In this document: one piece after another, positions 45,520 through 58,602 of the stretch
Layout of the letters: every line of letters begins with the position of its first letter
Position numbering within the stretch: the first letter of the stretch is position 1
From: Girardinichthys multiradiatus
Lineage: Eukaryota; Chordata; Actinopteri; Cyprinodontiformes; Goodeidae
Direction: 5' to 3'
Assembly (NCBI RefSeq): GCF_021462225.1
Contig: NC_061794.1
Location: 44,082,914 to 44,146,913 of the forward strand
Length of the DNA: 64,000 nucleotides
Program-made: the position numbers and the translations under genes
Notes under the pieces: model-generated
Told to the model about the DNA's origin: nothing
Databases searched by the model: none
The model's input: only the letters and a program-made list of their open reading frames with translations

Positions 45520-48500
45520 CTATAAAGACAGGCAGAGACAAATATTCAGTGAGCTGCAAACACAGGGAGGGATTCATCATGTTGATTATACGCAGTGAGG
45601 ATGGCAGCCATCTTAACTGCCTATTGGAACGGGTGATAAATCACACATCTGCAATATGGGGTACACGGGTGGTCCTGGAGGTCACTGTAATGAATATAAC
45701 CTTTCACTCACATCAGGGACTCCAGTAGGGCGCAACCATACTGCTCTTTATCCTTTAAACGAGAGACAGCTGTGTGTTACTGAGGTCTTACTGGGTGGTT
45801 TAATTTATCTGCTGCTCAAAATGTTTAAGATTTTCACACTATCTCTCTTCTCGAATAAAATAACATAGGCCTAATTGATAATTATACGTATGCCCTAATA
45901 GAACGATCAAAATAACACTGAGTCATTGTAAAGTGGGCAAGCAGAAGTGAAACAGACTATAAAAAGTGTTTGAAACTTCCCCATAACAGAAAAGTGATCT
46001 CCTTGTTTTTATTCACAGTAATTACTAGAAGGAAGGAGTTTTTTTTTTTTTTTAGATAGGTTCTGCCGAACATCCAACACATGTGCCAAGATGGAAACGG
46101 CCTTTGAGCCCGGGAGTAACCTCCCTGGGTGGATGGCAGATGTGTGAGCCAGGGCTGACCCTCTTTCCAGCCCAGAAAAAGAGAAAGAGCAGATGGAACC
46201 CAAGCTGGACCCAAGTGGAGAAACTCCTCCTTACTGTCCTATGACTAAATCTGCTTTCTGGCATCAGAACGTTTCAGAGCTTGGTGATTTTCACCTGTTC
46301 TTTCCAAACCATCCTTAATGTTGTTACAGGTATTTAGAAAATGTAAATACTGAATTTAAATACTGCTCAGAAAACTTTGAGTTCGCTTGTCATGGAGAGA
46401 GACTATTTGATAAAGTTAAATCATTAATCAACTAAAGATGATCTGAATGTTCATTCTCCACACCCTCACAATCTCCCTTTAGGTTGTTGAATTTCATGTT
46501 TATTTGTTTGTGTGTTGTTTATTAAATCATCATTATATTACTGTGACTACTACACCAATTAACCTAACACTTTTGGTTGGGGATTTTTTTTTTTTTACGT
46601 GGGAGGAAGATGGAGTACGTTGAGAGAACCCAGGCATGCACAAGGAGAATATGCAGAAAGATCCAGGCCAAGATTTAAACCCCAAGGTGTACCAAAACCC
46701 ATATGGTGCAAAAACAACTGTCCTCAACAAAGTGACCCAAAATGGCCCCCTGCTGGCCAGCATCTTCTAAAAAGGAATAAACATGACGTATAACTTCAAA
46801 ACCTACTCATATGACACAAGAAGCTTTGGATGTAGGCCTTTGGACAGCTCTGTATGTGGAGTGATGATGCATCATATGGAACAGCAGATGAAAATAACTC
46901 GTTTCTCTGTGGGTGGCCATTGTGGTATTCTGCTACAGTTTGTTTCTACGTTTAATTATGTTTTCACACTACAATACATAATTATACACTCGCTGGCTAT
47001 TTAATTAAGAAACCATTTTCAATTGCTTATTAACCCAAATAGTAAAGCATCCCATCACAGAGATCAGTGAGAAATGGGCCGACTAATTCAAGATGACTGA
47101 AAAACTAGACTGAAAGTAGTTTAAAGAACCCCTTATAAAAATCAAAGTTTGCATACCATCTCTGATTGCAGAGAATGTGATATTTGCACCATGGATGGGA
47201 CACTAATTTGACTTACTTTCACCCCAGATAACAGAAACTATTAATAAAAACAACATTTTGTGGCCTTTGAGTTTCTGGGTTCAGATCCCAGGCAAGCCCC
47301 CAATAATTATCACCTGACTCTTAAGGTACACGTCCAAGCACCACTGAAAAATGTGTGAAACTGATAAAATATGCCCCTTAGCTTCAGCATTTTATAAAGG
47401 TGGGGATGCAAACAGATTATCTACTGCAGTTGGAAAAATTTACTGGTCATAATCTTTCTGAGTCAAGTTTTTGTGTGTTTTTTTTTTTTGAGCCAGAATC
47501 ATTGCAGTGATGTCCAAAGTCAGTCCTCAAATCTCCTGCATGTTTTAGATGTTGCCCCGATTCAGCACACCTTCATCAAATTCATTATTTATTATCAGGT
47601 TTCACAAAACTTGGAGAGGAGGTAAATCAGTCATTTGAATCAGCTCTGTTAGGGCAAAGACACATCCAAACCTGCAGGGCGCCAGATCCCGGGGCTGGAG
47701 TTGGACACCCTTGATCTACTTGTTGGCAGTGGTTTGGTACCTTAAAGTGAATCCTAATTCTTCCATGTCAGCTCCCAAACAAAGGCCAGAGACACAAAGG
47801 CCTCGGTTTCAAGGAAACTGTCTCAATCCAAGAAAGATCCCGTGGGTGTTGACTAGTTTTATCATTTCTTATTCATAATAGTTTTCAATATTTACAAAAA
47901 GATGATGGAAAGGTATGGAACAGAAATATTCAGACAGGAGATCTGGGGATTTTGTCAAAAAAAAAGAATAACAGATACAAGGCCTGCTGTACTCTGTGTT
48001 ATTTGTGTCGTTCCAATACAAACAGTGACTAAAACTGAGTCTGATTATAAATCTGTGGAGATGCCAGACGAATGCAGCCGGTGAAAACAGGCTTTCATGT
48101 GATCTGCTGCTGCTGTCTGCCTCTTTGCTAAAAAAAGGGCAATTCCTACCACAAAACACACACACACAGTCTGTCTCATTGTGTCTTTCTAACTGAAAGG
48201 CCTTTTTACGGGCGGGTGCTGGAGCCAGAAGTGATTAGACAGTGAGATCCTTCAGCTGCTTCGGTGCACACATTTCCACAGGAAGCCAATTACCTCCACT
48301 TCAACCATCCAGCAAACATGTGACCAGTGGCTGACAGTGAAATTTCTGTAAAACCTTGAACTCTCTCGAATACCCTACACCATGTCACACAAACCTCCTC
48401 TTCTTCCCTCCACGAGCGGCAGGTCTGGTGGTTGCCATGGCAACACTTCCTCCTGCCTGGAGCATGTGCGTGCATGTGTATGCGTGCATGTAGGGCTAGA

Positions 48501-49311
48501 CTTGTTACTTGTATGTGTGCATGTGAAACAGCGGGAATACACAATGAGTGAATGAATACTTAAAAACCCACGCTTGCTCCGTCTGTAAAAGGCACGCTCT
48601 GTTAGACGCTACAGCTGCGTACACAAATCTAAAAATCTATTTAATTCAAATCCTTGAAACGCTACATGTGCTTTTGCTGTGAATTTAAATAAAATCTGAC
48701 TGCAACAAAGAGGCAGAGAGGGGAGAAAGGAAGCTCCAGCTGCAGAAGGTGCGGTGGGTGGAATATCAAAGATGGGATTAGAAATGTTCTCGATTGGCTG
48801 TGGAGTCAACAAATATTCTGTGCCAGTGCAACTGGCTCCTCTCCTCTTTGCCTTCATTATGAGATTTAAACCCACACAGGGAGAAAGCTGCTGAGGTGCA
48901 TCTGTTTGAGGTGTCAGTGTCAATGTGTGTGCGAGGGCTGATTACCCCTGTAGCGGTGTGAAATCTGCCCCAGCTCTGACGAGAATTAGATTAAGACCGT
49001 TCAACACATTCTTTTGTCAATTCTCGCACCAAAGCGTGTTTCGAATATCACTGGGATCCAGCTGCACATGGCGGCAGGAAAATGGCCCTTAGCCACGTGA
49101 CAGAATTACAGCCTGTAAGCGCCTTCTGTATCGGGTTCTTTAAAAAGATCAACCCCACCCAATTTCAGCCTGTCTTGTTTCAAATGGATGCCTCTGCATC
49201 TATGTTCTGATGATGTACGGCAGTAATACCCTGCAGATAAGACTAACGGAGGTTCATGAAGGGTGGGTTTAGAGCCGTAGAGGTGACAGTGATGTGTTTG
49301 TGACCTCCTAC
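45520..49311. other. agap2: agap2 intron 1
   Basis: No gene is supported. A reverse fragment of the CGGTGGCGCAGT family lies at about 46540-46690 (GTGGGAGGAAGATGGAG). Poly-T tracts occur near 46035, 46585 and 47485. Nothing else is recognised. Confidence 0.5.
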
Positions 49312-50389
49312 CTTCTTCCTCACTGGAATCTCTCTGTATGTAGACAGGAGGTGCTGTGGATGTTGGCCCTCCTGCCCCAGAATTGCTCTTTGTGAAAATG
49401 CCACTGATGAATTTGAGCATCTTCCTGTCTTTAGCAGAGCCCCGTTGACCCTGCTGCACCGGCTGGCCATCTCTGGCCAGCCCCAGCTCCTCAGAAAGGC
49501 TGTTCAGGTCGCTGTTGTCCAGTGTACGGCTTTTACCTTTGCGTGCTGGTTTTGGGACTTGGTTAGCAGGAGCAGGTAGAGAGGCTGATCCCGTCTTCAG
49601 CCGATCCTTCCTCGGGATGTCTCTCATCACTGCAGTCACACCACCTCCTATGTCCATAGACACCCCAGTTTGAACCTCAGCACGTAGATCCCTCCAAGCT
49701 TCGGGCCGGCTCGCCTCGGCCCATGAGGCCCTGCAGGGGCCTGGCGACCGCGTTGTTACGCGGCAGTCCTTTCGATCGAGGCTTTGGGCCGAGGTAGGGC
49801 TACGTTCCCGACCATCCCTGGAGTCACGGCCACGTGTGGCCACGCTGCTGTGAGACTTCAGCAGACTCACAGGCCGCTGTCCTGCTGGACGGATGGGGAG
49901 GCTTGTCCTGGTTGGAGTGCAGCTGGGTTCCGCCAGTTCTGTTGGTGGTGTTGTGATCAGTAATGGAGACCGGCATTGCATTGACTCAACTACATCTGAA
50001 GACTTTTTTTGCTGAATTGTCCCTCTCTCGGCAGGTAAGGGGATAGAGAGGTTGCGTGGTGGCTTTTCAGGAGCTTTACCTGCATCATCTATGGCATCTC
50101 TCTGAGGACTGAGATGTTTTCTCTCTCCATCCTTGAATTCATCAACCTTTGCCTCCTGACCTCTTTGTGGTTCTCCTCTAACCACCCCGGCTCCATTCTC
50201 AGCCAGTGCTGGAACTCCAGCTTCAGCCTCAACCTCTTCCCCTGGACTTCTTCCTTGGCTGGACTCCCCCTCCTTCTCCTGGGTGCTTTTCTTGGCCTCC
50301 CCTCCATTCTCCTCTACAGCCTCTACCTTCACCAAGGTGAGGGAGATGAGGTAGGTGGTGCGTTGCTGCAGGGCGCCTCCTCCACTCAT
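49312..50389 (-). CDS. agap2: agap2 exon 1: long PIKE-L N-terminus
   Basis: 1078 nt coding, phase 0 to 1, residues 1-359. The ATG at 50389-50387 begins MSGGGALQQRTTYLISLTLV, matching the mammalian long isoform. The frame runs open upstream but has no ATG. Rich in Glu, Pro, Ser and Arg, hence probably disordered. It includes PEKPPRNLSIP, GKSRTLDNSDL and RKMLKFISGIFTKS, all conserved in mammals. The donor is GAAG/GTAGGAG. Confidence 0.9.
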
Positions 50390-50900
50390 GTGGTCAGGCT
50401 TTAGTGGATTCCCGGTCAATGAATGAAACTGGACAGAAGACCATGAACAAGTTTGCCAGTTTGTTGAGGTATGAAGGATTCCCACAGCACAACGGAGACA
50501 AAAAACTTAGATAGAGGAAGAGGAACTTTTTCTTTGGAAGACTCAACAGCAGAGCAACCCTTGGTTTCATCCATCCCCCAAATTCCTGCTTTAAAGTTTC
50601 TTTATTTCGGTCCCTGATTTCTTTGCTGATCTTCCTCCATCTTCAATATTTGAACAAAACTCTATCAGCTTACTGCTGGTGCAGCTCAGGCAGCTCTTTT
50701 GTTTCTGGAAACAGCCAGTTAAAAGATATCACTGCAGACGCAAACCACTTCTCAGGCACACGTCTTCATCAACATGCCCGATGAATCCTTCTTGATGGCA
50801 GGTTTTCATTCAGCCTTTTTTTCATGTGCTGCATCCCATTCTTGAGAGCTGCTGAGTTCATCTTCTTCACTTGCAGCAAAAAGCCTTGATTCAGATCAGA
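50390..50900 (-). promoter_or_regulatory. agap2: Probable agap2 5' UTR / promoter side
   Basis: The sequence upstream of the agap2 ATG stays open in frame for over 30 codons without an ATG, as expected for a contiguous 5' UTR. I see no TATA box and cannot place the transcription start. Confidence 0.3.
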
Positions 50901-52350
50901 ATAACAAGTGCCCTGCAGTGTACGTCATCAAGAACGAGAGGAAGAGCAGCTGTTTTAGTGGACAGTTGAAAATTCATTAGCAGCATGCCACAGAACACAC
51001 AAACTGTAATGCAGTCAAGCTGAGATCATGGGTGAGTCTCACATGTGTGTGGACAGCAGCATCCGTTCAGAGCGTGCAGCCTCGCTGATGAGGAGGACTG
51101 GAGGGGATCATGAGGAGAAGCCAGCAGGAGCCCCGGTGGAAATGTGGAGCTGTCCATTACGCCCCTGCCTCGGACTCCTGGAGCACCTCAGTCCTCCGAG
51201 CGCATCAAGCGTTGTTGCTAAGCATGGCAACATAGAGGAGGCGCTGAGGTGAGTCACCTCTCCAAAGCCCTCCACCCGAAGCACTGTCACTCAGATTCAG
51301 TGGGTCCGGTACACATCACACACCCACCCTCCTCCTGTCTCTTTTCTCCTCTCCCTCACACTAAGCGTTTCACCAGGAGTCTTCAGTGCCCCTCCCTCAG
51401 CAAGCCCCTCCTTGATCCAATATGGAATCCATACAATGCGGAAAGATTCTGCTTCTCCTCTTTGCTTTACCTACCGTTATTTTCTCTCTGACTCTGTTTT
51501 CTCCTGCTTCAATCAGACCAGCCCCACTTTTTATTGCTCATCACATCTCCATCTCCTCCCCACATGCCAGGGAGGCGGGAGAAGGGGGGGGTGGGGAGGG
51601 TTTGGTTGGCGGGTAACGACTGGTGGTTAAGCAGCGCACCCACACACAGGATGGAAAAGCTGCTAGACGAAGGGACACTGCGGGAAGAAAGATCAGTGAC
51701 AGGGAGAGGCAAGCAGGCAAGGTTAAGTAGAAATGACAAACAGAAATAAAGGGAAAGGCAGAGTGTGTGTGTTGTTTCTTTGTGCATCAACGCCGCTGCT
51801 GCGAGAAAGGTTTCATCATCATCCTTCATCTGTCTTCAGCTGCCTCTCTGTGTTTGTGTGAATAAGTGTGTGTATTCTTCTGCCTGTGGTCCTACGTGGC
51901 TCCTCCTTAGTGGGAGGCTTGGCTTATTTGTTGCTAAGGTGTTACAATCTTCCTGGCTATGGTGGCACAATCATCTCCTCCGTGTCCTCCTCTTCCTCCT
52001 CATCATCATCCTCCTCCTCTCCCCTCTGCCATCTGTAGACTCTGTATGATAATTTCTCCCAGGGTATAAAAATGGTGTTTGTATCTGTGAGCGTGTGTGC
52101 TGCTTCGGTGAATGAAAGAGATTTCCGGTGAGTTTATTGATCTGTAGGCTATTGCTACTATGGTGTGTGTTCATTAGTCAAAGTGGGTAAGCTCCTGGCT
52201 CTCAGCGTGAACTGGGCAGTAGTGTGAGACAATGGCAACAATATTAAAACTAAACGATGCACAATAATAAAAAACACACACTGTATAATTCCTCCTATTT
52301 TTTGTTTTTTTCACCACCAATTCATGTAAGCCAGTGTATTTTTTACTTTG
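50900..52350. other. Upstream flank of agap2, no gene seen
   Basis: Contains pyrimidine-rich stretches (51330-51560, 51960-52030) and a G-rich tract near 51575-51600. Open frames here are composition effects. Part may be agap2 regulatory sequence, but nothing specific can be shown. Confidence 0.4.
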
Positions 52351-52352
52351 TG

Positions 52353-55060
52353 TACAGTGCCTTGTAATAGTATTTATACCCTTTGCGCTTCTTCTCACTT
52401 TGTCACCCTACAAACACAGAGTTAAATTACTGTCAGTGGACATGTGTAGATTTGTATTAAACCCATATTTACTGTGATACCCCTAAATAAAGTCCTGCTC
52501 AACCTTTGCAGTTGCTTTCAGAAATCATCTAGTAAACAGCTATGTGTAATCTAATGTCAGCAAAATGCAACTATTTTCGGCCCTTGGAACGATGTTTTCA
52601 TTGAAGTCAAGAAGAGTACAAATTTAGCCCACCAACACTTGCTGTTTTTATGGCGACTTTCACTGACAGGTTCAACTTAACATCGAAGTGTTAGGTAAGT
52701 ATTTGGTTTTTGTTACCCCATTTTACCTTTATTTTCATTGAATAGTAAACAGGTTCATAAACATCCAGCGACCTTTATGCAGAAGCAGACTTGGGTGCAA
52801 CCATTCATTGCACTTTCACAAATACAGCAGGCGTTTTAGAAGAAAACGTGACCCAAATTTCATTTTAGTAACTTAAAACACATTAAAAATAGGAAACAAT
52901 CAATCTAAAAAGATTTGGAAAACAGATGCATTTTTATGAACCCTTTAATGTTTTATTTTTACAATTGTTTACAGATCCAGTTTCTAATAAAACCAAACTG
53001 CATTGTTCATTTCATTTAAGTATCGCATTATTTTAGTTTTATTGTTGAGCAGGTACAAATAAATAAATCACATGAAAATTGTCACAATTCTTAAGTATTT
53101 GGGGTTTTCAGCATCTGTTATTCTTTCCTATGATTATCATTATTGTTTTTGATTCTTCAGGTGGTGCTTTATTTGTTTAGCTTCTTACTTATTCTAGTAT
53201 TCTGTTCTTGATGAATTTTAGTTTATGTTCTGTTACATCTGTAAGAGTTTCCTTTGATTAGGTTGTTTTGTTGCATCTCTACTCAGCTTATTCATGTTTT
53301 AGTTACTGCCACCGTCATCTTGAAATCAGTTTCATTCATATCACCTGTGCTATGCCAGTCCGTCTCCCTGCCTCACCTGTTTGTTGCATATATGTACTCT
53401 TCAGTTCTGTTTGCTCCTTGCTGATTTATAATCTTTTATTCATGCCATATATTCATATCTGCTTCTGCCAGCTCATGCTAAACTGTAAGTTTTCACTTTC
53501 TTTTTTTTATTATTAAACTGTTGTACTCATAGGGCTGCACGGTGGCGCAGTTGGTAGCACTGTTGCCTTGCAACAAGAAGGTCCTGGGTTCAATTCCCAT
53601 CCAGGGGTCTTTCTGCATGGAGTTCGCATGTTCTCCCGTGCATGCGTGGGTTTTCACCGGGTACTCCGGCTTCCTCCCACAGTCCAAAGACATGCCTGTT
53701 AGGTTAATTGGTCTCTAAATTGCCCTTAGGTGTATGAATAAGTGTGTGCATGGTTGCTTGTGTGTTGCCCTGCGATGGACTGGTGACCTGTCCAGGGTGT
53801 ACCCTGCCTCTCGCCCATATACTGCTGGAGATAGGCACCAGCTCCCCCACGACCCACTATGGAATAAGCGGTAGAAAATGACTGTTGTACTCATCATGCT
53901 GCTTCTGTCTGCATTTGGGTCCACTTCAAGAGCCCTTCCTTGGCAGAAAATGTCTTTTTTTTTATTTAAAAAATATGTATTTTTGTTCCCCTAACTGCTT
54001 TTAACTTGACAAGTTTGGCCTGCATGGCAAAACGTTTAAACAGGACTGCCTCAAAGGTTTCAGAGAACATCAGTGAAGAAGCAGCATTATGAAGACCAAA
54101 CAACACAGCAGACAGGTCAGGAAGAAAGCTGTGGAGAGGTTTAAAGCAGGGTTAGATTAGAAAACAATATCCTAAGCTTTGATGATCTCACAGAGCTCTG
54201 TTCAACCCATCATCTAAACATGAACAAAGGATAGGCCAGCTGCAAACCTACTAAGACAGGGGCGTCTACCAAAACGGACAGACCAAGCAAGGAGAGCATT
54301 AATCAGAGAAGACCCATGGAAACTCTGGAGGAGCTGCAGACATCTACAGCTCAGATGTGGGAATCTGTCGAAGGGACAACTATAACTCATGTAAATGTAA
54401 ATGTTTTGCACCTATTTACAAAACGCTGTGTAACACAACAAACCAATGTTGTACATTGCCCTAAACACACCACCCACATGGTGGTGGCAGCATCATGCTC
54501 TGGGGATCCATTTTTAACAGGGACAGGGAAGGTGGTGAGACTTTATTGGAATTTGGAGGGAGCTAAATACAGGACAATCCTGGAAGAAAACCTGTTAGAG
54601 GCTGCAAGACTCGAGACTGGGGTGGAGATTCACCTTTCAGAAGGACGACAACCCTGAACATACAGCCAGAACTACAATGGATCTAAGTACATTCATGTGT
54701 TAGAACAGTCCAGTCAAAGTACTTTGTGTTTGGCAAATAAAAATGGGAAATAATGCCAGTCTTTTCCCAAGCTGCTAGAGATATTTCCACAAATACTTGC
54801 AGCTGTAATTCCAGCCAGAAGTTGGTTTACAAATTCATCACTCAGGGAGGTTAAATACAAATGCACATGCAATTAATTATTTTTGCAAAAATCAAACCAT
54901 TAATTATTTTCCTTCTGTATCCTTTTATGCACTACTTTGGGTTGTTGTCTATCAAATAAAATCCTAGTAAATTACTTAGAGTTCTTTGGTTGTAATGAGA
55001 AAAAATATGATAAGCTAAGGAGGTCTGAATATGGGACAGTACTGAATTAAGCAAGTTGGC
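52353..55060 (+). mobile_element. Decayed Tc1-like transposon split by later insertions
   Basis: The left end ACAGTGCCTTGTAATAGTAT and the ACCCCTAAATAAAGTCCTGC leader (to about 52600) belong to the same family as 640-1830, here in sense orientation. Transposase text resumes at about 54040 (CAGTGAAGAAGCAGCATTAT, AAAGCTGTGGAGAGGTTTAA) and includes CACATGGTGGTGGCAGCATC (54475) and a right end near 55050. The intervening 1.4 kb (about 52640-54000) includes the repeat at 53533-53880. Frames are broken throughout. Confidence 0.7.
53533..53880 (+). repeat. Dispersed CGGTGGCGCAGT-type repeat, full-looking copy
   Basis: GGGCTGCACGGTGGCGCAGT through GTGACCTGTCCAGGGTGTAC to GGAATAAGCGGTAGAAAATG. This is the longest copy of the family in the window. 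It lies inside the interrupted Tc1 remnant. Confidence 0.85.
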
Positions 55061-56820
55061 ATACAGTATATTTTATAAGCCGTCTTCTCAGGATTATACA
55101 GCATTTAGCCATCAAATCATCCAAGAACAGTGAAAAATGCACCAGGTGATCCTTATTAATTGTTTTATTTACTGCAGGTAGAAATTCTCAAAATATACAG
55201 AGCAAATATTCGGCATTTAAAGAACTCAAAGTAACTAAGAAGAAATCTTCATATTCTTTTAAATGATCAAATAAATATTCTGAAGGTTTTTCTGTAAACT
55301 AGATCTTCAAAAATAATTATACAAGAGGAACTGCTGCAACTACGCTCTGTGCAACACCAGACACACTGCAGCAAACATGATTACATACCCATCACTGGAG
55401 TTATTACCGGCTGAAGTTCATGTTAATTACTCTCAGGGGGAAAAAAAATAAAATGATGGATGTGAAATATGTCCTAACACACCAGTGCACACCAGCCACA
55501 GCCTCCTGCCATCTCCTCATAATACAGGATGTGACAGTCCACCTGCTCAGCCTGGTCCCCGTCCCTCCCACAGTCAGGGAGAGGGCAATAACTGCTCACA
55601 ATGAATACAAAAGAGCTCTGAAAAACTGCCTTTGGCTCAAGGGGAAAACCTGCGTCCTCAGAGGAACAGAGTTGTGAGTAAACAGAAAGCGTAAGCTGTG
55701 TTCCCTTCTATAAAAATCCCCAAACTCTTTCAGGCTAATTATATGTGCATTGCTGCACTGTAAAACTGTCCTTATTGTGACACATCTGTCTAAATAAAAC
55801 ATGCCTACAGGCCATCTCTTGCATCCAAACAAAACTGCCTCCCCAACACACATTTACACATTTGGTTGGGAGCTGTCAGATGGCCAGAAGCCAAGAGCAG
55901 TGGTCATGTTGGGTGATTTTTCATTTCTCCTTCACTGTGAGCTGTCTACGCCATATTTCTCCACTCTATCTCTCACTGTGCCGCCATGCTGCAGTGAACC
56001 CCACACCATTCAGATTCATATTTAAATCTCTTTATAGCTCCATTGAGCACATCCTCATTTTCTATCTACTAATTTGCTCTTTTTCTCACCCTTCCCTTGA
56101 CATCCAGCCGCTTGACTACATGCAAGAGAGGGGTTGCTTTCTTTTAGCACCAGTGAACGTTGCACACACAGATCCAGGTCCCAGCAAAGATACTCCCAGC
56201 TTTGTTCCTCAGAAGCTGGAGTTTCCTCCTGACACTCAAGCAGTCTAATTAAACAAAAGAAGGTTTTTACACATGCCTTTCACAATGTGTGAACATCAGT
56301 CAGATCTTAAATAAACTCAAAGCTTGCCAAATCTGTCCTGGAGCTGACCTTTAGTTCTAGCAGACTAGCAAAACTCCATAAACCTTTAGGAAATCAACTC
56401 ATTGTTTTGACTTCACCGGCAGTGCATTTGGCTTCCTCAGAACCCAACCAAAGTCGTAAACATTGGGAAAGAAAAATAAAAGCGTGGAACCTGTTGGTTT
56501 ATTCATGTATCATCTTTTTTGGCATCCTTTTAGGAAATATTTATTACGTACAACTGCTTAAAATGCACAAGTTCAATAAGACCAAACAGAGATGTCATAT
56601 TACACCAATTTAATTTCCATGGCCCTTATCATCTGAACTTGAAAAGCTTTCATTGCTCTATAAAAGTAATGGCTTTGGACCTGACAATACATCCAATTTG
56701 TTTATGTTTTATGAAGCACAGGAGGAGCTTTTTGCTAAGTTTCAGATTTCAAACAAAGTCAAAATCCATTTACCATACCATCCTGTTAGGGGTCACAGGG
56801 TAGCTGGGGCCTTTCCCCAA
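55060..56820. other. Intergenic, no gene seen
   Basis: AT-rich. Short frames at 55420-56250 show no recognisable domain. No element ends were identified. Confidence 0.4.
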
Positions 56821-57737
56821 CAGTTCAATTCAATTCAATTCAATTCAAAAATACTTTATTAATCCCAAAGGGAAATTAAATGTTGTTGTAGCTCATATTA
56901 TGAAGGTTTCCTCAAAGAGCCGTTGTAGATGCTGATGGCTGTGGGCAGGAAGGATCTCCTGTAGCGCTCCATCTTTCAGCAGATCTGAAGATGCCTCTGA
57001 CTGAAGACACTCTGTTGTTGTAGGACAGTCTCATGAAGAGGATGATCAGGGTTCTCCATAATGTTCTTCATTTTATGAAGAATCCGTCTTTCCACAATGA
57101 TCTCCAGAGGTTCCAGAGGAGTCCCCAGAACAGAGCCAGCCTTTTTTATCAGCTTGTTGAGCTTTTTTAAGTCCCTGGTTCTGATGCTGCTTCCCCAGCA
57201 GATGATGGTAGAAGAGATCACACTTTCCACAACAGACTTATAGAAGATATGCAGCATCTTGCTGCAAACACCAAAGGACCTAAGCTTCCTCAAGAAGTAC
57301 AGTCTGCTCTGTCCCTTCTTGTAGATGGCTTCACAGTTGCATCTCCACTCTAGTCTGTTGTCCAGGTGAACACCGAGGTATTTATACTCCTCCACCACCT
57401 CCACTTCTTCTCCCATGATAGTAATAGTTTTTGACTTATTCCTGTTTCTCTTAAAATCTACAATCATCTCCTTTGTTTTAGTCACGTTCAAAATGAGATG
57501 ATTGTTTCCACACCATGCCACAAAGCGGTCCACCACCTTCCTGTACTCATCTTCTTGTCCATCTCTGATCCGCCCCACGACTGCAGAATCATCCGAGTAT
57601 TTCTGCAGATGACAGGAGTCTGTCTTGTACTGGAAGTCTGAGGTGTACAGAGTGAAAAGGAATGGTGAGAGTACCGTCCCCTGTGGTGCTCCTGTGCTGC
57701 TGACTACCTGGTTAGACTCACAACCCTTCAGTCTCAC
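56820..57737 (-). mobile_element. 5'-truncated CR1/Rex1-type LINE
   Basis: An uninterrupted minus-strand frame (57737-56976, 253 residues) encodes the C-terminal part of a reverse transcriptase: GAPQGTVLSPFLFTLYTSDF, the catalytic YSDDSAVVG, then EYKYLGVHLDNRLEW and a thumb region. The 3' side ends in TTAATTTCCCTTTGGGATTA (minus strand) and AATTG pentamers (56825-56846), the usual microsatellite tail. 5' truncation is normal for LINE insertions, so it is not self-sufficient. The open frame suggests a recent insertion. Confidence 0.85.
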
Positions 57738-58602
57738 AAACTGTGGTCTGTTTGAACGAACGGATTAAGTTAACCTAACAGGCATGTGTTTGGACTCCAA
57801 GTAGGGGTACAGAAAATCCATGCATACACAGAAAGAACATGCAAAGTCCTCACCAAACGGCCTCAGCCTAGACCTCAGTCTGGACCATGTTGGGATACTG
57901 CAACAGCTTTAGCAATTGCACCACTGTGCCTGCCAGATGAACACCTATTTATTTTAGTTTGGTGCATTTAATGTATATGGACAAAGTTTGATATTTCTTT
58001 TAAACCTGAGGTTGTAATATTTCTCTTCCATAATCTTCTCATGAATCATTGCGGTTGTGCAAATTTATCTTCGTGAAGCCAGGAGGATTGTAATATCATG
58101 ATGAGGGTGATTTATTAAAAATAAAACCAACAAACTTGAAAGCACCAGTGGAAAACAAGAAGCAGACATCAAAAACGATGAGAAACACAAGACGAGCAAC
58201 TGAGAGCTGAAACAACAGGACAACAGAGTTAAAACAGGAATGAGAACGGATAACCAACAGGAGAATCTGGCAAGGAATTGGTTGAACAAAGAAGTATTTA
58301 AATGCTGGGTAGATGATTATAGGTACAGGTCCTTCTCAAAATATTAGCATATTGTGATAAAGTTCATTATTTTCCATAATGTCATGATGAAAATTTAACA
58401 TTCATATATTTTAGATTCATTGCACACTAACTGAAATATTTCAGGTCTTTTATTGTCTTAATACGGATGATTTTGGCATACAGCTCATGAAAACCCAAAA
58501 TTCCTATCTCACAAAATTAGCATATTTCATCCGACCAATAAAAGAAAAGTGTTTTTAATACAAAAAACGTCAACCTTCAAATAATCATGTACAGTTATGC
58601 AC

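Noticed and set aside
45957..46264. Overlapping minus-strand frames with KKKKK stretches
   Set aside because: They run across a poly-T tract in agap2 intron 1, in three overlapping frames at once. No conserved sequence.
50390..50485. Upstream extension of the agap2 N-terminus
   Set aside because: The frame is open but begins at GTG, not ATG. The first in-frame ATG gives the conserved MSGGGAL start.
51028..51252. Plus-strand 74-codon frame upstream of agap2
   Set aside because: No recognisable domain, no splice or promoter context. Likely chance in GC-richer flank sequence.
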